35,196 nucleotides of DNA from contig QHUB01000038.1 in assembly GCA_003221035.1 (NCBI GenBank), positions 1 to 35,196 on the forward strand, given 5' to 3'. Of the stretch, positions 7,716 through 16,824 are shown one piece after another (position 1 is the first letter of the stretch; each line of letters starts with the position of its first letter). The position numbers were made by a program, and so were the translations under genes. A model generated the notes under the pieces. That model ran no database searches, was not told the DNA's origin, and saw only the letters and a program-made list of their open reading frames with translations. Source of the stretch: Gemmatimonadota bacterium (lineage in GTDB: Bacteria; Gemmatimonadota; Gemmatimonadetes; Gemmatimonadales; GWC2-71-9).

Positions 7716-9052
7716 GCGCGCAAATATACTCCTGCTCGCGCTGCTGGGTCTCGGCTGCCGCCCCACCCCGGATGATGGCTTCACGCTGCTCTTTCTGGGC
7801 CGCGCGCCCGCGGCACGAATCGGCCGCTACTCCTGGGCGCCGGACGCTGCTCACAGCCGCTTCGTCGCGTTCGACGGAGACCTGCACGTAGTCCGCACGG
7901 TCACCAATCCGCGAATTGCGACCCCTGTTGCGATCGCCCCGTATCCCGGCTCCAGACTCCTGGTCACGGAGCGAACCGGGGAAGGTGTCGTCTTCGATAC
8001 CACCGGCCAGCCGATCCGCGAATGGGACAGTCCCTTCCCCGCGTCTCTCTATGCCGCCGACGGCGGGGGCTCCCGCATCATCGCGTCGCGATCACCGTAC
8101 TTCGTGCAGTTCGTCGCCGAGGACGGCACCGCGCCGCTCCTCTGGATGCTCGATACCCTCGGCCAGCGACACGAAGGTCTGGGCGTGATCCACGTGCCGG
8201 ACATCCGCTATCTCGCGCAGCTCGTCAACGCCGGGCCCGTCGCGCTGCACGACGGCGTCGTGTACTATGCACCGCTCGTGCGCGACGAGATCCTGCGCCT
8301 CGACGCGAGCGGCTCGCCGGTGTGGCGCAGCTCGCGCGGCCTGATTCCGGAAGAGCGCGATCCCCATTTTGCCGCCGGGAAAGAGCGACGCGTCGATCAC
8401 GCGCTCATCAACATCGCGATGCAATTTGGGCCCCCCCCCGACGGGCGTCTTTACGTGCTTGGCGCGCAGGACTCCGCCGCGACGCGGCTCAGGCTCGATG
8501 TGCTGAACCCTAAGACCGGCGAGATCATCGAAAGCCGGATGCTGGGCACACCCGCGACGGCGATCGCGGTAAACCGGCGCGGCGCGATTCGCGTACTCGA
8601 TCCCGAGGCGTTGCTCGCGCAGGTCCCGACGCGGGGCCGGGATCTGTTCATGCCGCCGTTCGCGCTGCCCGATGTCACGGGCAAGCCGGTCCGGCTCGAG
8701 GATTACCGCGGCAAGGTGACACTCGTCAATTTCTGGGCCTCGTGGTGCGAGCCCTGCCGCGCGGAATTTCCACACATGGCGTCACTGTACAAAGAGCTCG
8801 ACCGTAAGGACTTCGATATCGCCGCCATCTCTGACGACGTCAGCGATTCCAAGATGCGGGCATTTGTCGCCGAGTTCCGGCCGCCATTCCCCATTCTGGT
8901 GGGGCGCGGCAACATGAAGGCCGTCTATCATTACCGCGGGCTGCCCTACTCGGTGTTGCTGGACAAGCAGGGACGCATAATCGAGCGCATGTTCGGGTTT
9001 GGCGGCGAAACCGAGTTTCAGCACCTGCGCGGAACCATTGCGAAAGAGATCC

Positions 9053-9078
<26 letters not shown>
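7714..9078 (+). CDS. Lipoprotein with beta-propeller and TlpA-type thioredoxin domain
   Basis: This 454-residue protein starts with a lipoprotein signal (MRANILLLALLGLGC, Cys15). Residues of about 30-310 look like a six-bladed beta-propeller (repeated LVTERTGEGVVFDTTGQPI and VLDPEALL-like blades). The end, about 315-454, is a TlpA/redoxin domain (PPFALPDVTGKPVRLEDYRGKVTLVNFWASWCEPCRAEF; active-site Cys345 and Cys348). It is expected to sit in the periplasm as a thiol-disulfide reductant or a sensor-like scaffold. ATG 7714 is fixed by the signal peptide. It has no Shine-Dalgarno, but TATACT at 7700-7705 lies 8 bases upstream. A run of nine C (8431-8439) encodes three prolines and could slip. 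The 3' end overlaps the PQQ dehydrogenase by 26 bases, suggesting joint expression. Confidence 0.82.
8431..8439. repeat. C9 homopolymer in the propeller-thioredoxin gene
   Basis: Nine consecutive C follow GGG in coding sequence (Phe-Gly-Pro-Pro-Pro-Asp). As given, the frame is intact. A one-base change would remove the thioredoxin domain. Confidence 0.9.
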
Positions 9079-10948
<1,870 letters not shown>

Positions 10949-10965
10949 GCACCCTAACCTAGAGC

Positions 10966-11925
10966 GTGCCCGAATCTCCGCTCCCGGCTCCCGGCTCCCC
11001 GCTCCCCATCATTATCGATACCGACCCGGGAATTGATGATTGCCTGGCGTTGTTACTCGCCCTCAACTCCCCTGAGCTCGACGTCCGCGGCATCTCCGTC
11101 TCGTACGGAAATGCCGTCGTCGAGAACGCCTACCGCAACGCCGTCGAGATCGTTCGCAAAGTCAAACATCCCGTCCGCGTTCCGTTAGGCATCGGAGCGC
11201 GCCGGCCGCTCAAGCGTCCGCTCCAGGTCGCCGACGACACCCATGGCCCGTCCGGCCTCGGCTATGCCGATGTGCCGCCCGCGGGCGTCATCCTCGACTA
11301 CGCGCGGACGCTCGAGCGCCTGCTCGAAGCTCAAGCCGAGCCCGTCACGCTCGTCACACTCGGTCCTCTCACCAGCCTCGCGCTCGTGTTGCGCGCCAAT
11401 CCCGGCCTCGTGCGTGAAAAGGTCGGCCGCCACGTCGCGATGATCGGCAACATCGAGGCGGCCGGCAATACGACGCGCTTCTCCGAATTCAACGCCTGGT
11501 GTGATCCGGAGGCGTTGGCGACGGTGCTCGCGGCCGAGATTCCCACGGAAATGATCGGGCTCGATGTGACGCGCAAAATTGTGATTCGCAGCAGCGAAGT
11601 GAACCGCCTCGCCGAGCAGTCACCGTGGCTGCACGATGCGCTCCGCTTTTACGTCGAGTTCCATAAGAAGCAGGAAGGTTTGGACGGCGCCATCATCAAC
11701 GACGTCCTCGCGATCGCCTACCTGATTCAGCCCGACGTGTTGACGTTCAGCGATTTGCGTCTTTCCGTCTCGCTGGACGACGGCCAGAGCCGCGGCCGCA
11801 CGAAGCTCGACCCGAAGGGCTCGTTGACGCGCGTGGCGATGGAAGTGCATCCCGCGCCGGTGCGACGCTTGTTGTTCGAGCGCGTCCTGCCCGCGGGTGC
11901 GCTCGTCGAAGAGGCGATGGCGTGA
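10966..11925 (+). CDS. Nucleoside hydrolase (IU-NH family)
   Basis: This 319-residue protein of the inosine-uridine nucleoside hydrolase family splits ribonucleosides into ribose and base. The calcium-binding signature IIIDTDPGIDD lies at about residues 15-25 (Asp18, Asp20, Asp24, Asp25). GPLTSLALVL and EFNAWCDPEA are also family-like. At the C-terminal metal site the usual His-Asp is Asn245-Asp246 (INDVLAIAYL), so Ca binding is kept but the common catalytic His is missing. An Asn here is seen in some family members. The GTG at 10966 is the only standard start near the domain; the first 14 residues (PESPLPAPGSPLP) are encoded by a GGCTCCC heptamer array. TAACCT (10955-10960) lies 5 bases before the start. 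The gene overlaps the next one by GTGA. Confidence 0.85.
   Translation: MPESPLPAPGSPLPIIIDTDPGIDDCLALLLALNSPELDVRGISVSYGNAVVENAYRNAVEIVRKVKHPVRVPLGIGARRPLKRPLQVADDTHGPSGLGYADVPPAGVILDYARTLERLLEAQAEPVTLVTLGPLTSLALVLRANPGLVREKVGRHVAMIGNIEAAGNTTRFSEFNAWCDPEALATVLAAEIPTEMIGLDVTRKIVIRSSEVNRLAEQSPWLHDALRFYVEFHKKQEGLDGAIINDVLAIAYLIQPDVLTFSDLRLSVSLDDGQSRGRTKLDPKGSLTRVAMEVHPAPVRRLLFERVLPAGALVEEAMA
10981..11008. repeat. Heptamer array CTCCCGG/CTCCCCG x4
   Basis: Four consecutive 7-base units lie in the first codons of the nucleoside hydrolase gene. The same heptamer (GGCTCCC and variants) makes the array at 15981-16015. Confidence 0.8.
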
Positions 11926-12887
11926 CGATTCCCCGCAAGGTGGCCGTCATCGGCGCCGGCGAGATCGGCGTTGGGTGGGCCGCATTGTGCGCGTCGGCGG
12001 GATGGCCAGTGGCGATCTTCGACCTGAATCCCGAGACCATGGACCGGGCGTCCAATGAGATCGAGCGGCGCACGCGCGCCCTCGTGGCGCTCGATCGCGC
12101 GCCCGAGTCCATCGTCGAACGCGGCCTCCGCGAGCTCGTCCGCGCCAATTTCCTTTCGGAAGCGGTCCAGGACGCGGACTGGGTCATCGAGGCGATCCAG
12201 GAGGATGTCACTGCCAAACAGAAATTGCTCGCCGGGATCGAGCAGGCCGTCGGTGGCGACGTCTTGATCAGCTCGTCATCCAGTGGACTTCCGCCGACCG
12301 AGATCTTCGGCCGCTGCAGGAAGCTGGATCGTTGTCTCGTCACGCATCCGCTCAATCCTCCCGAGCTGATCCCGATCGTCGAGATCGTGCCCGAAAGCCG
12401 CACGTCCGCCGCGTCGATCAGCCGCGCCGTCGAGTACCTGCGCGCGCTCGGCCGTTTTCCCATAGTCCTCAAGAAACCGATTCCCGGCTACGTCGTGGGA
12501 CGTGTGGCGGCGGCCGTGTGGCGGGAGTGCATCGACCTCGTTCTCCAGGGCGTGATCAGCGTCGACGACATGGATCGCGCGGTGTCACTGGGGCCGGCGC
12601 TCGGCTGGGCGGCGGCGGGGCCGCATTTGACCTACCACCTGGCTTCCGGCGAAGGCGGGATTCGCTACTTCACCCAGCGCCTGCTCGCGAGCTTCGAAAG
12701 CTGGTGGCGACAGCTCGCGCACTGGTCGCAGCTCGAGCCCGACCAGCAGCGCGCGCTCACGCAGTCGATTGAAAAGGCCTACAAGGGGAAAATCGAGTTC
12801 TTGCGCGAGGCGCGCGACCGCCGGCTCAGCGCGATTCTCCGGTCCCTGGAGCAAGCACGCGCACCATCAGGATCGGAATCCTGCTGA
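11922..12887 (+). CDS. 3-hydroxyacyl-CoA dehydrogenase-like NAD enzyme (lambda-crystallin/gulonate or carnitine dehydrogenase type)
   Basis: This is a 321-residue cytoplasmic dehydrogenase. The NAD-binding Rossmann motif GAGEIG is at residues 11-16, followed by ADWVIEAIQED, SSSSGLPPTEI, the family motif HPLNPPELIPIVEI (catalytic His) and KKPIPGYVVGRV leading into the C-terminal helical domain. Single-domain members of this size without an enoyl-CoA hydratase part include L-gulonate 3-dehydrogenase, carnitine dehydrogenase and 3-hydroxybutyryl-CoA dehydrogenase, and the sequence alone does not decide between them. GTG 11922 overlaps the nucleoside hydrolase stop (GTGA), so the two are likely co-translated. 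The 3' end overlaps the convergent universal stress protein gene by 62 bases. Confidence 0.82.
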   Translation: MTIPRKVAVIGAGEIGVGWAALCASAGWPVAIFDLNPETMDRASNEIERRTRALVALDRAPESIVERGLRELVRANFLSEAVQDADWVIEAIQEDVTAKQKLLAGIEQAVGGDVLISSSSSGLPPTEIFGRCRKLDRCLVTHPLNPPELIPIVEIVPESRTSAASISRAVEYLRALGRFPIVLKKPIPGYVVGRVAAAVWRECIDLVLQGVISVDDMDRAVSLGPALGWAAAGPHLTYHLASGEGGIRYFTQRLLASFESWWRQLAHWSQLEPDQQRALTQSIEKAYKGKIEFLREARDRRLSAILRSLEQARAPSGSESC

Positions 12888-13272
12888 CGTGTCGTAAGGC
12901 TGTCGCGGTGGTGCCATGAACGACGTCGCTTAACAGGGAATGCCCGTGCGTGGCCATCGCGATGAGATCCACCCCTTCCCGCTCGGCCGTCGCCGCGATT
13001 TCCTTCGCCGGATCTCCAGCCGCCAGCACCGCATCCACTTCGATTCCGGAGTGCCGCAGCTGCTTTGACCGCAGATCCAGATACGCGCGGTCTTCCTTCA
13101 TTTCCTGTGACTCCCGAAGGTTGAGCTGCTCCATGTTCCGGGCCGCCCACCCGTCGGCCACATGCACCAGCAGCACCTCGGCGCCGCAGAGCTTCGCGAG
13201 CCCGGCGACGTGCTTGAGGATCGCGTCGTCGGCGGGGCCGTTCTCGAGCGGCACCAGGATGCGCTTGTACAT
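12826..13272 (-). CDS. Universal stress protein (UspA family)
   Basis: This 148-residue cytoplasmic protein has one UspA domain: YKRILVPLENGPADDAILKH at the start, AEVLLVHVADG, and VDLIAMATHGHSLLSDVVHGTTATALRH near the end. The ATP-binding loop is imperfect: the second Gly of the usual G-X2-G-X9-G pattern is Leu, so nucleotide binding is uncertain. The start ATG at 13272 overlaps the stop of the upstream Nramp gene as TGATG, making this the last gene of the mntR-Nramp-usp operon. A UspA protein co-expressed with a manganese/iron transporter fits a role in metal or oxidative stress (inference). Upstream in-frame codons belong to the transporter gene. Confidence 0.88.
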   Translation of the reverse strand: MYKRILVPLENGPADDAILKHVAGLAKLCGAEVLLVHVADGWAARNMEQLNLRESQEMKEDRAYLDLRSKQLRHSGIEVDAVLAAGDPAKEIAATAEREGVDLIAMATHGHSLLSDVVHGTTATALRHVSRIPILMVRVLAPGTGESR

Positions 13273-14612
13273 CAGCCGATCCACCCGCCGACCACTCGCA
13301 CGAGCAAGTACGCGTTCAAGGCCGCGATGAACACGGCAACGACGTACGAGAGGATCTTGAGCCACTTGGGGTTCACGAACTCACCCATCTTCAGGCGATC
13401 CGAGGTGAACATCACGAGCGGAAAGACCGCGAATGAGAGCTGCAGGCTGAGGATCACCTGACTGAGGATGAGAAGTTGGGCGGTGCCGTGCTCGCCGAAA
13501 AAGATAGCCGTCAGGGCAGCCGGCACAATCGCGATCAAACGAGTGATGAGCCGGCGCAGCCAGGGCCGGATCCGGATGTTGAGGAATCCTTCCATCACAA
13601 TTTGACCGGCGAGCGTTCCCGTCAATGTCGAATTCTGACCGGATGCGAGCAGCGCGAACGCAAACACCGCGCTGGCGCCCGTGACGCCGAGCAGCGGAGT
13701 CAACAGCCGGTACGCGTCTTGAATCTCCGCGACGGCCGTCTGGCCGGCGCGATGGAACGTCGCCGCCGCGACGATGAGAATCGCGGCATTGATGAACAAC
13801 GCGAACGAAAGGGCGACGGTCGAATCGATGAACGCGAACTTGACCGCCTCGCGCCTTCCTTCGACGGTCTCTTCGTAACTGCGCGTCTGCACGACCGACG
13901 AGTGAAGATAGAGGTTGTGCGGCATGACGGTCGCGCCGAGGATTCCGATCGCGATGTAGAGCTTGTCGGGGTCCGTGACGATGCTCGTCCCGGGCAGGAA
14001 CCCGCTGAACACCGCGCCCGCGTCCGGTCTGGCGATGAGAATCTCGAACAGGAAACAGCCGGCGATCGTGGCGATGAGCGCGACGACGAGCGCCTCCAGC
14101 AGTCTGAATCCCTTGTGCTGCATGTAGAGCACGATCAACACATCGAGCGACGTGATCGCGATGCCCCACGCGAGCGGGATGCCGAACAGCAGATTCAGCG
14201 CGATCGCCGAGCCGATGACTTCGGCGAGATCGCATGCCGCGATCGCGATCTCGCAGATCACCCAGAGAAAGAATGAGACCGGCTTCGAGTAGTGGTCGCG
14301 GCATGCCTGCGCCAGATCACGTCCCGAGACGATGCCGAGCTTTGCGGCAAGACCCTGCAGCAGGATCGCCATCAGGTTGGATAAGAGGATGACGCTGAGC
14401 AGCGTATAGCCGAATCGCGCGCCGCCCGCGAGATCGGTGGCCCAGTTGCCCGGATCCATGTATCCGACGGCAACGAGATAGCCGGGTCCGGCGAACGCCA
14501 GTGCCTTCTTCCACCACTGCCCGCGTTGGACGGGAACGGTGCGATAGACTTCCGCGAGGCTGGGCGTGAGCCGCGCCCGGCGCCAGCCGCTGTCGATTGC
14601 GCTATTCGCCAT
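13272..14612 (-). CDS. mntH: Nramp-family divalent metal transporter
   Basis: This 446-residue inner-membrane protein has about 11 hydrophobic segments. It carries both metal-site motifs of Nramp proteins: DPGN in TM1 (Asp53, Asn56; [15 protein letters not shown]) and [10 protein letters not shown] in TM6. Family members import Mn2+ or Fe2+ with protons. ATG 14612 overlaps the end of the upstream DtxR-type regulator gene by 11 bases, and the stop overlaps the usp start (TGATG). The link to a DtxR/MntR regulator supports Mn or Fe as the substrate, with Mn slightly favoured because that regulator has Asp rather than Cys in its metal-site region. Confidence 0.93.
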   Translation of the reverse strand: MANSAIDSGWRRARLTPSLAEVYRTVPVQRGQWWKKALAFAGPGYLVAVGYMDPGNWATDLAGGARFGYTLLSVILLSNLMAILLQGLAAKLGIVSGRDLAQACRDHYSKPVSFFLWVICEIAIAACDLAEVIGSAIALNLLFGIPLAWGIAITSLDVLIVLYMQHKGFRLLEALVVALIATIAGCFLFEILIARPDAGAVFSGFLPGTSIVTDPDKLYIAIGILGATVMPHNLYLHSSVVQTRSYEETVEGRREAVKFAFIDSTVALSFALFINAAILIVAAATFHRAGQTAVAEIQDAYRLLTPLLGVTGASAVFAFALLASGQNSTLTGTLAGQIVMEGFLNIRIRPWLRRLITRLIAIVPAALTAIFFGEHGTAQLLILSQVILSLQLSFAVFPLVMFTSDRLKMGEFVNPKWLKILSYVVAVFIAALNAYLLVRVVGGWIG

Positions 14613-15303
14613 CGGCCGGTCTGCAGAGCAATAGGAGCGCAAGCTCCTGGCCGACGACGCGCGTCGTGCCGTCGCCCAGGCGCGCGGTGGTCGGGCCATT
14701 GAACGGCTGCCGATCGATCACCGTCAGCTGCACGCCCGGCCTCAGACCCTGCTCGGCCAGATAGCGCAAGCGCGCGGGATGCTCATCGCTCACTTCCTGC
14801 AACACGACGGTGTGGCCCACTTCGGCGGCGGCAAGCGAGACCAGCTCGGCTTCTTCGATTTCGCCCGCGGCCGTGGGAATCGGCGCGCCGTGCGGATCGT
14901 AACGCGGCTCGCCGAGTGCGTCCGCCATCCGCTCGATGAGCTTTTCGGAGACGGCGTGCTCGAGACGCTCGGCTTCGACGTGTACATCGCCCCAATCGAA
15001 GCCCAGCTTGCTCGTGAGATACGATTCGAGAATGCGATGGCGCCGGATCATTTGGAGCGCGGCCCGCCGACCCTGGGGCGTGAGCTGCACGCCGCGATAC
15101 GGGACATGCTCGATCAAACCGGTTTCGGAGAGGCGCTTCATCATGCCGCTCACCGACGGCGGCGCGACTTCGAGCATTTCGGCGATATCGCTGGTGGTGG
15201 CGAAACCGCCTTGACTCGTGAGGTGAAAAACGGATTTGAGGTAGTCTTCTACAGATCGCGTCAGCGGCGGCGACGGCTGCGGCGATCGAATTGCGGCGCT
15301 CAT
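14602..15303 (-). CDS. mntR: DtxR/MntR-family metal-dependent repressor
   Basis: This 233-residue regulator has three parts: an N-terminal winged helix ([12 protein letters not shown]... [22 protein letters not shown]), a dimer and metal domain ([29 protein letters not shown]), and an SH3-like FeoA-type domain at the end. The DPHG motif puts Asp where iron-type DtxR has Cys, as in manganese-responsive relatives. ATG 15303 is favoured because GGGGAGAG stands 5 bases before it. The other in-frame ATG, 30 bases upstream, lies beyond that Shine-Dalgarno. The promoter region carries a DtxR-type box, so the operon mntR-Nramp-usp is probably autoregulated and shut off at high metal. Confidence 0.92.
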   Translation of the reverse strand: MSAAIRSPQPSPPLTRSVEDYLKSVFHLTSQGGFATTSDIAEMLEVAPPSVSGMMKRLSETGLIEHVPYRGVQLTPQGRRAALQMIRRHRILESYLTSKLGFDWGDVHVEAERLEHAVSEKLIERMADALGEPRYDPHGAPIPTAAGEIEEAELVSLAAAEVGHTVVLQEVSDEHPARLRYLAEQGLRPGVQLTVIDRQPFNGPTTARLGDGTTRVVGQELALLLLCRPADGE

Positions 15304-15345
15304 CCAGGCTCTCCCCAAAATGGCGACTGTCAACGAGACAGGGCA

Positions 15346-15376
15346 TTAGGTTAGCCTAATTATCAGATATTGTCAA
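15346..15376 (-). promoter_or_regulatory. mntR operon promoter overlapped by a DtxR-type operator
   Basis: On the minus strand a consensus -35 TTGACA (15371-15376) stands 17 bases from TAACCT (15348-15353) as -10. The 19-base stretch 15346-15364 reads GATAATTAGGCTAACCTAA on that strand. From memory of the DtxR/IdeR consensus (TTAGGTTAGGCTAACCTAA), 14 of 19 positions match. Metal-loaded repressor bound here would cover the -10 and block polymerase. Confidence 0.7.
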
Positions 15377-15399
15377 ACAAAGATGTGGATTTTGCAAGC

Positions 15400-15972
15400 C
15401 TAAGAAACTAGGCTAATTAGCGGTGTGAGAATGCGCTCGCTCATTCCCCAAATCACGCGATTCCCTAGCGCATATGCTGGTAAGACGCCTCGGGGGATGC
15501 CAGGATGATCGACTGTCATCTCGCTGCGCGTCCCCGGAGCCGTGAGAGCCCGGAACGAGACCCAGAAGGCGTCCTGAACCTCGGGGCTGAGGACGATCGC
15601 AGGCCGGACTGTCAACGCGAATACAAACGGCCGGACGACAACCGGTGGAAGCACCGGTGTACGGGGATGGAGATCGTCGAGCACGCCGAGGCGCTCGGCG
15701 CTCGAGAGATCGACCCCCACTTCCTCGAGCGTTTCGCGGACCGCGGTCGTCAGGAGGTCCGCATCGGTGGGCTCGCGCCGGCCGCCGGGAAATGCGATCT
15801 GTCCCGACCACACGTCGCCGACGCGAACCGCGCGCTGGATGAACAAGGCTTCGACGCCTTCGTCGCCATCGCGCAGGATAACGGCGACGGCCGCGGCAAT
15901 CATCCCGGTCTCGAACGGAATCTCAGTGGGTCGATAGTTTCGTAGCTTGCGGCGTGCTTCCTGAACGGTCAT
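15400..15972 (-). CDS. Nudix hydrolase, CoA-pyrophosphatase-like
   Basis: This 190-residue Nudix protein is probably a CoA or nucleotide pyrophosphatase. The Nudix box is GGRREPTDADLLTTAVRETL followed by EEVGVDL. Just before it, FIQRAVRVGDVWSGQIAFPGG resembles the NuCoA motif of CoA diphosphatases (NudL/NUDT7 type). ATG 15972 is chosen because the sequence upstream of it is the heptamer repeat 15981-16015, whose translation is Arg/Gly-rich and unlike the family. GGGAG within that repeat lies about 11 bases upstream and may act as ribosome site. The last codons contain a DtxR-like half site, so the gene abuts the mntR promoter. Confidence 0.85.
   Translation of the reverse strand: MTVQEARRKLRNYRPTEIPFETGMIAAAVAVILRDGDEGVEALFIQRAVRVGDVWSGQIAFPGGRREPTDADLLTTAVRETLEEVGVDLSSAERLGVLDDLHPRTPVLPPVVVRPFVFALTVRPAIVLSPEVQDAFWVSFRALTAPGTRSEMTVDHPGIPRGVLPAYALGNRVIWGMSERILTPLISLVS
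15406..15420 (+). promoter_or_regulatory. Second DtxR-like half site
   Basis: AACTAGGCTAATTAG shares the core TAGGCTAA with the mntR operator about 50 bases away. It falls in the last codons of the Nudix gene and upstream of the -35. It could be an auxiliary binding site. Confidence 0.4.
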
Positions 15973-15980
15973 AACGCCCC

Positions 15981-16015
15981 GGCTCCCAGCTCCCGGCGCC
16001 CGGCGCCCGGCTCCT
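15981..16015. repeat. GGCTCCC heptamer array, five units
   Basis: Five degenerate 7-base units (GGCTCCC, AGCTCCC, GGCGCCC twice, GGCTCCT) fill the gap between the Nudix and SDR genes. The array includes part of the SDR stop codon (16014-16016). Confidence 0.8.
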
Positions 16016-16808
16016 AGGCCGAGACCTCCTCGCCACCGTCGACGTTGATCACGTTGCCGGTGATCCAGTCGGCGCCGGGATGACACAGCGCCACGATGGC
16101 GCCGCCGAGGTCGGCGGGAGTCGTGAGACGGTGATGCGGATTTCGCAGCGTGGCCATCTCGACGAGCTTCTCGTTGCCGGGAATCTTCCGGAGCGCCGGC
16201 GTATCGGTGACCCCGCCGCGCAGGGCGTTGACGGTGATGCCGTGGGGCGCGAGCTCGAGCGCCAATTGGCGTGTGTGTGACTCGAGCGCCGCCTTGGCCG
16301 CCGACACGGCGCCGTAGGTCGCAAAGACACGCGTCGATCCCGAAGACGTCATCGAGAAAATCCGGCCGCCCTTCCCCATCAAACCGTGCTTCACCACGCC
16401 TTGAGACCAGTACACCAGCGAGTGCGCCATCACGTCGAGTGTCATGTCGATGTTGGCTTTGTTCAGGACCTCGGCGCCGATGTAGGGCTTCAGCGTTCCG
16501 AAGGCGAGTGAGTGCAGCAGTACGGCGACGTTCAGGTTCTGTTTGGCGAGCTCGGCAAGCACTTCGTTCCGCTTCTCTTCATCCGCCGCGTTGATGTTGA
16601 AGTACTGCGCCTTGCGGCCGAGCCGCTCGATATCCCTGCGAATCTCGGCGACGTGCTCGAGGCCCGCTTTGCGGTCGAGATGCACGCCCACGATGTCGTA
16701 GCCTGCCTGCGCGAGCGCCCGCGCGGCGCCTTCGCCGAATCCGCTCGAAGCGCCGAGTATCAGGGCCCACTTGGTAGCCCTGAGCTGCGCGTGTGGGGTG
16801 TCGGTCAT
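16014..16808 (-). CDS. Enoyl-ACP-reductase-like short-chain dehydrogenase (FabI/FabL type)
   Basis: This 264-residue SDR has the nucleotide motif LILGASSGFGEGAARAL. It has LLHSLAFGTLKPYIG where FabI proteins have HSIAFA, and the active site YGAVSAAK with Tyr-X6-Lys spacing. That spacing is typical of enoyl-ACP reductases rather than the usual Tyr-X3-Lys of SDRs. The end NALRGGVTDTPALRKIPG plus VINVDGGE resembles FabL. It may reduce enoyl-thioesters in fatty acid or related synthesis, but a different enoyl substrate is possible. ATG 16808 has no Shine-Dalgarno; TATTAT (16815-16820, minus strand) ends 6 bases before it, predicting a leaderless transcript from the promoter shared with the divergent glycosyltransferase. 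The stop codon is in the heptamer array. Confidence 0.8.
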   Translation of the reverse strand: MTDTPHAQLRATKWALILGASSGFGEGAARALAQAGYDIVGVHLDRKAGLEHVAEIRRDIERLGRKAQYFNINAADEEKRNEVLAELAKQNLNVAVLLHSLAFGTLKPYIGAEVLNKANIDMTLDVMAHSLVYWSQGVVKHGLMGKGGRIFSMTSSGSTRVFATYGAVSAAKAALESHTRQLALELAPHGITVNALRGGVTDTPALRKIPGNEKLVEMATLRNPHHRLTTPADLGGAIVALCHPGADWITGNVINVDGGEEVSA

Positions 16809-16813
16809 GGCGG

Positions 16814-16820
16814 TATAATA
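16814..16820. promoter_or_regulatory. Symmetrical -10 shared by divergent leaderless genes
   Basis: TATAATA reads as a perfect TATAAT -10 (16814-16819) on the plus strand, 5 bases before the GTG at 16825. On the minus strand it reads as TATTAT (16815-16820), 6 bases before the ATG at 16808. Both starts would then coincide with or lie within a base or two of the expected transcription starts. No clear -35 is seen on either side. Confidence 0.6.
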
Positions 16821-16824
16821 GCAC

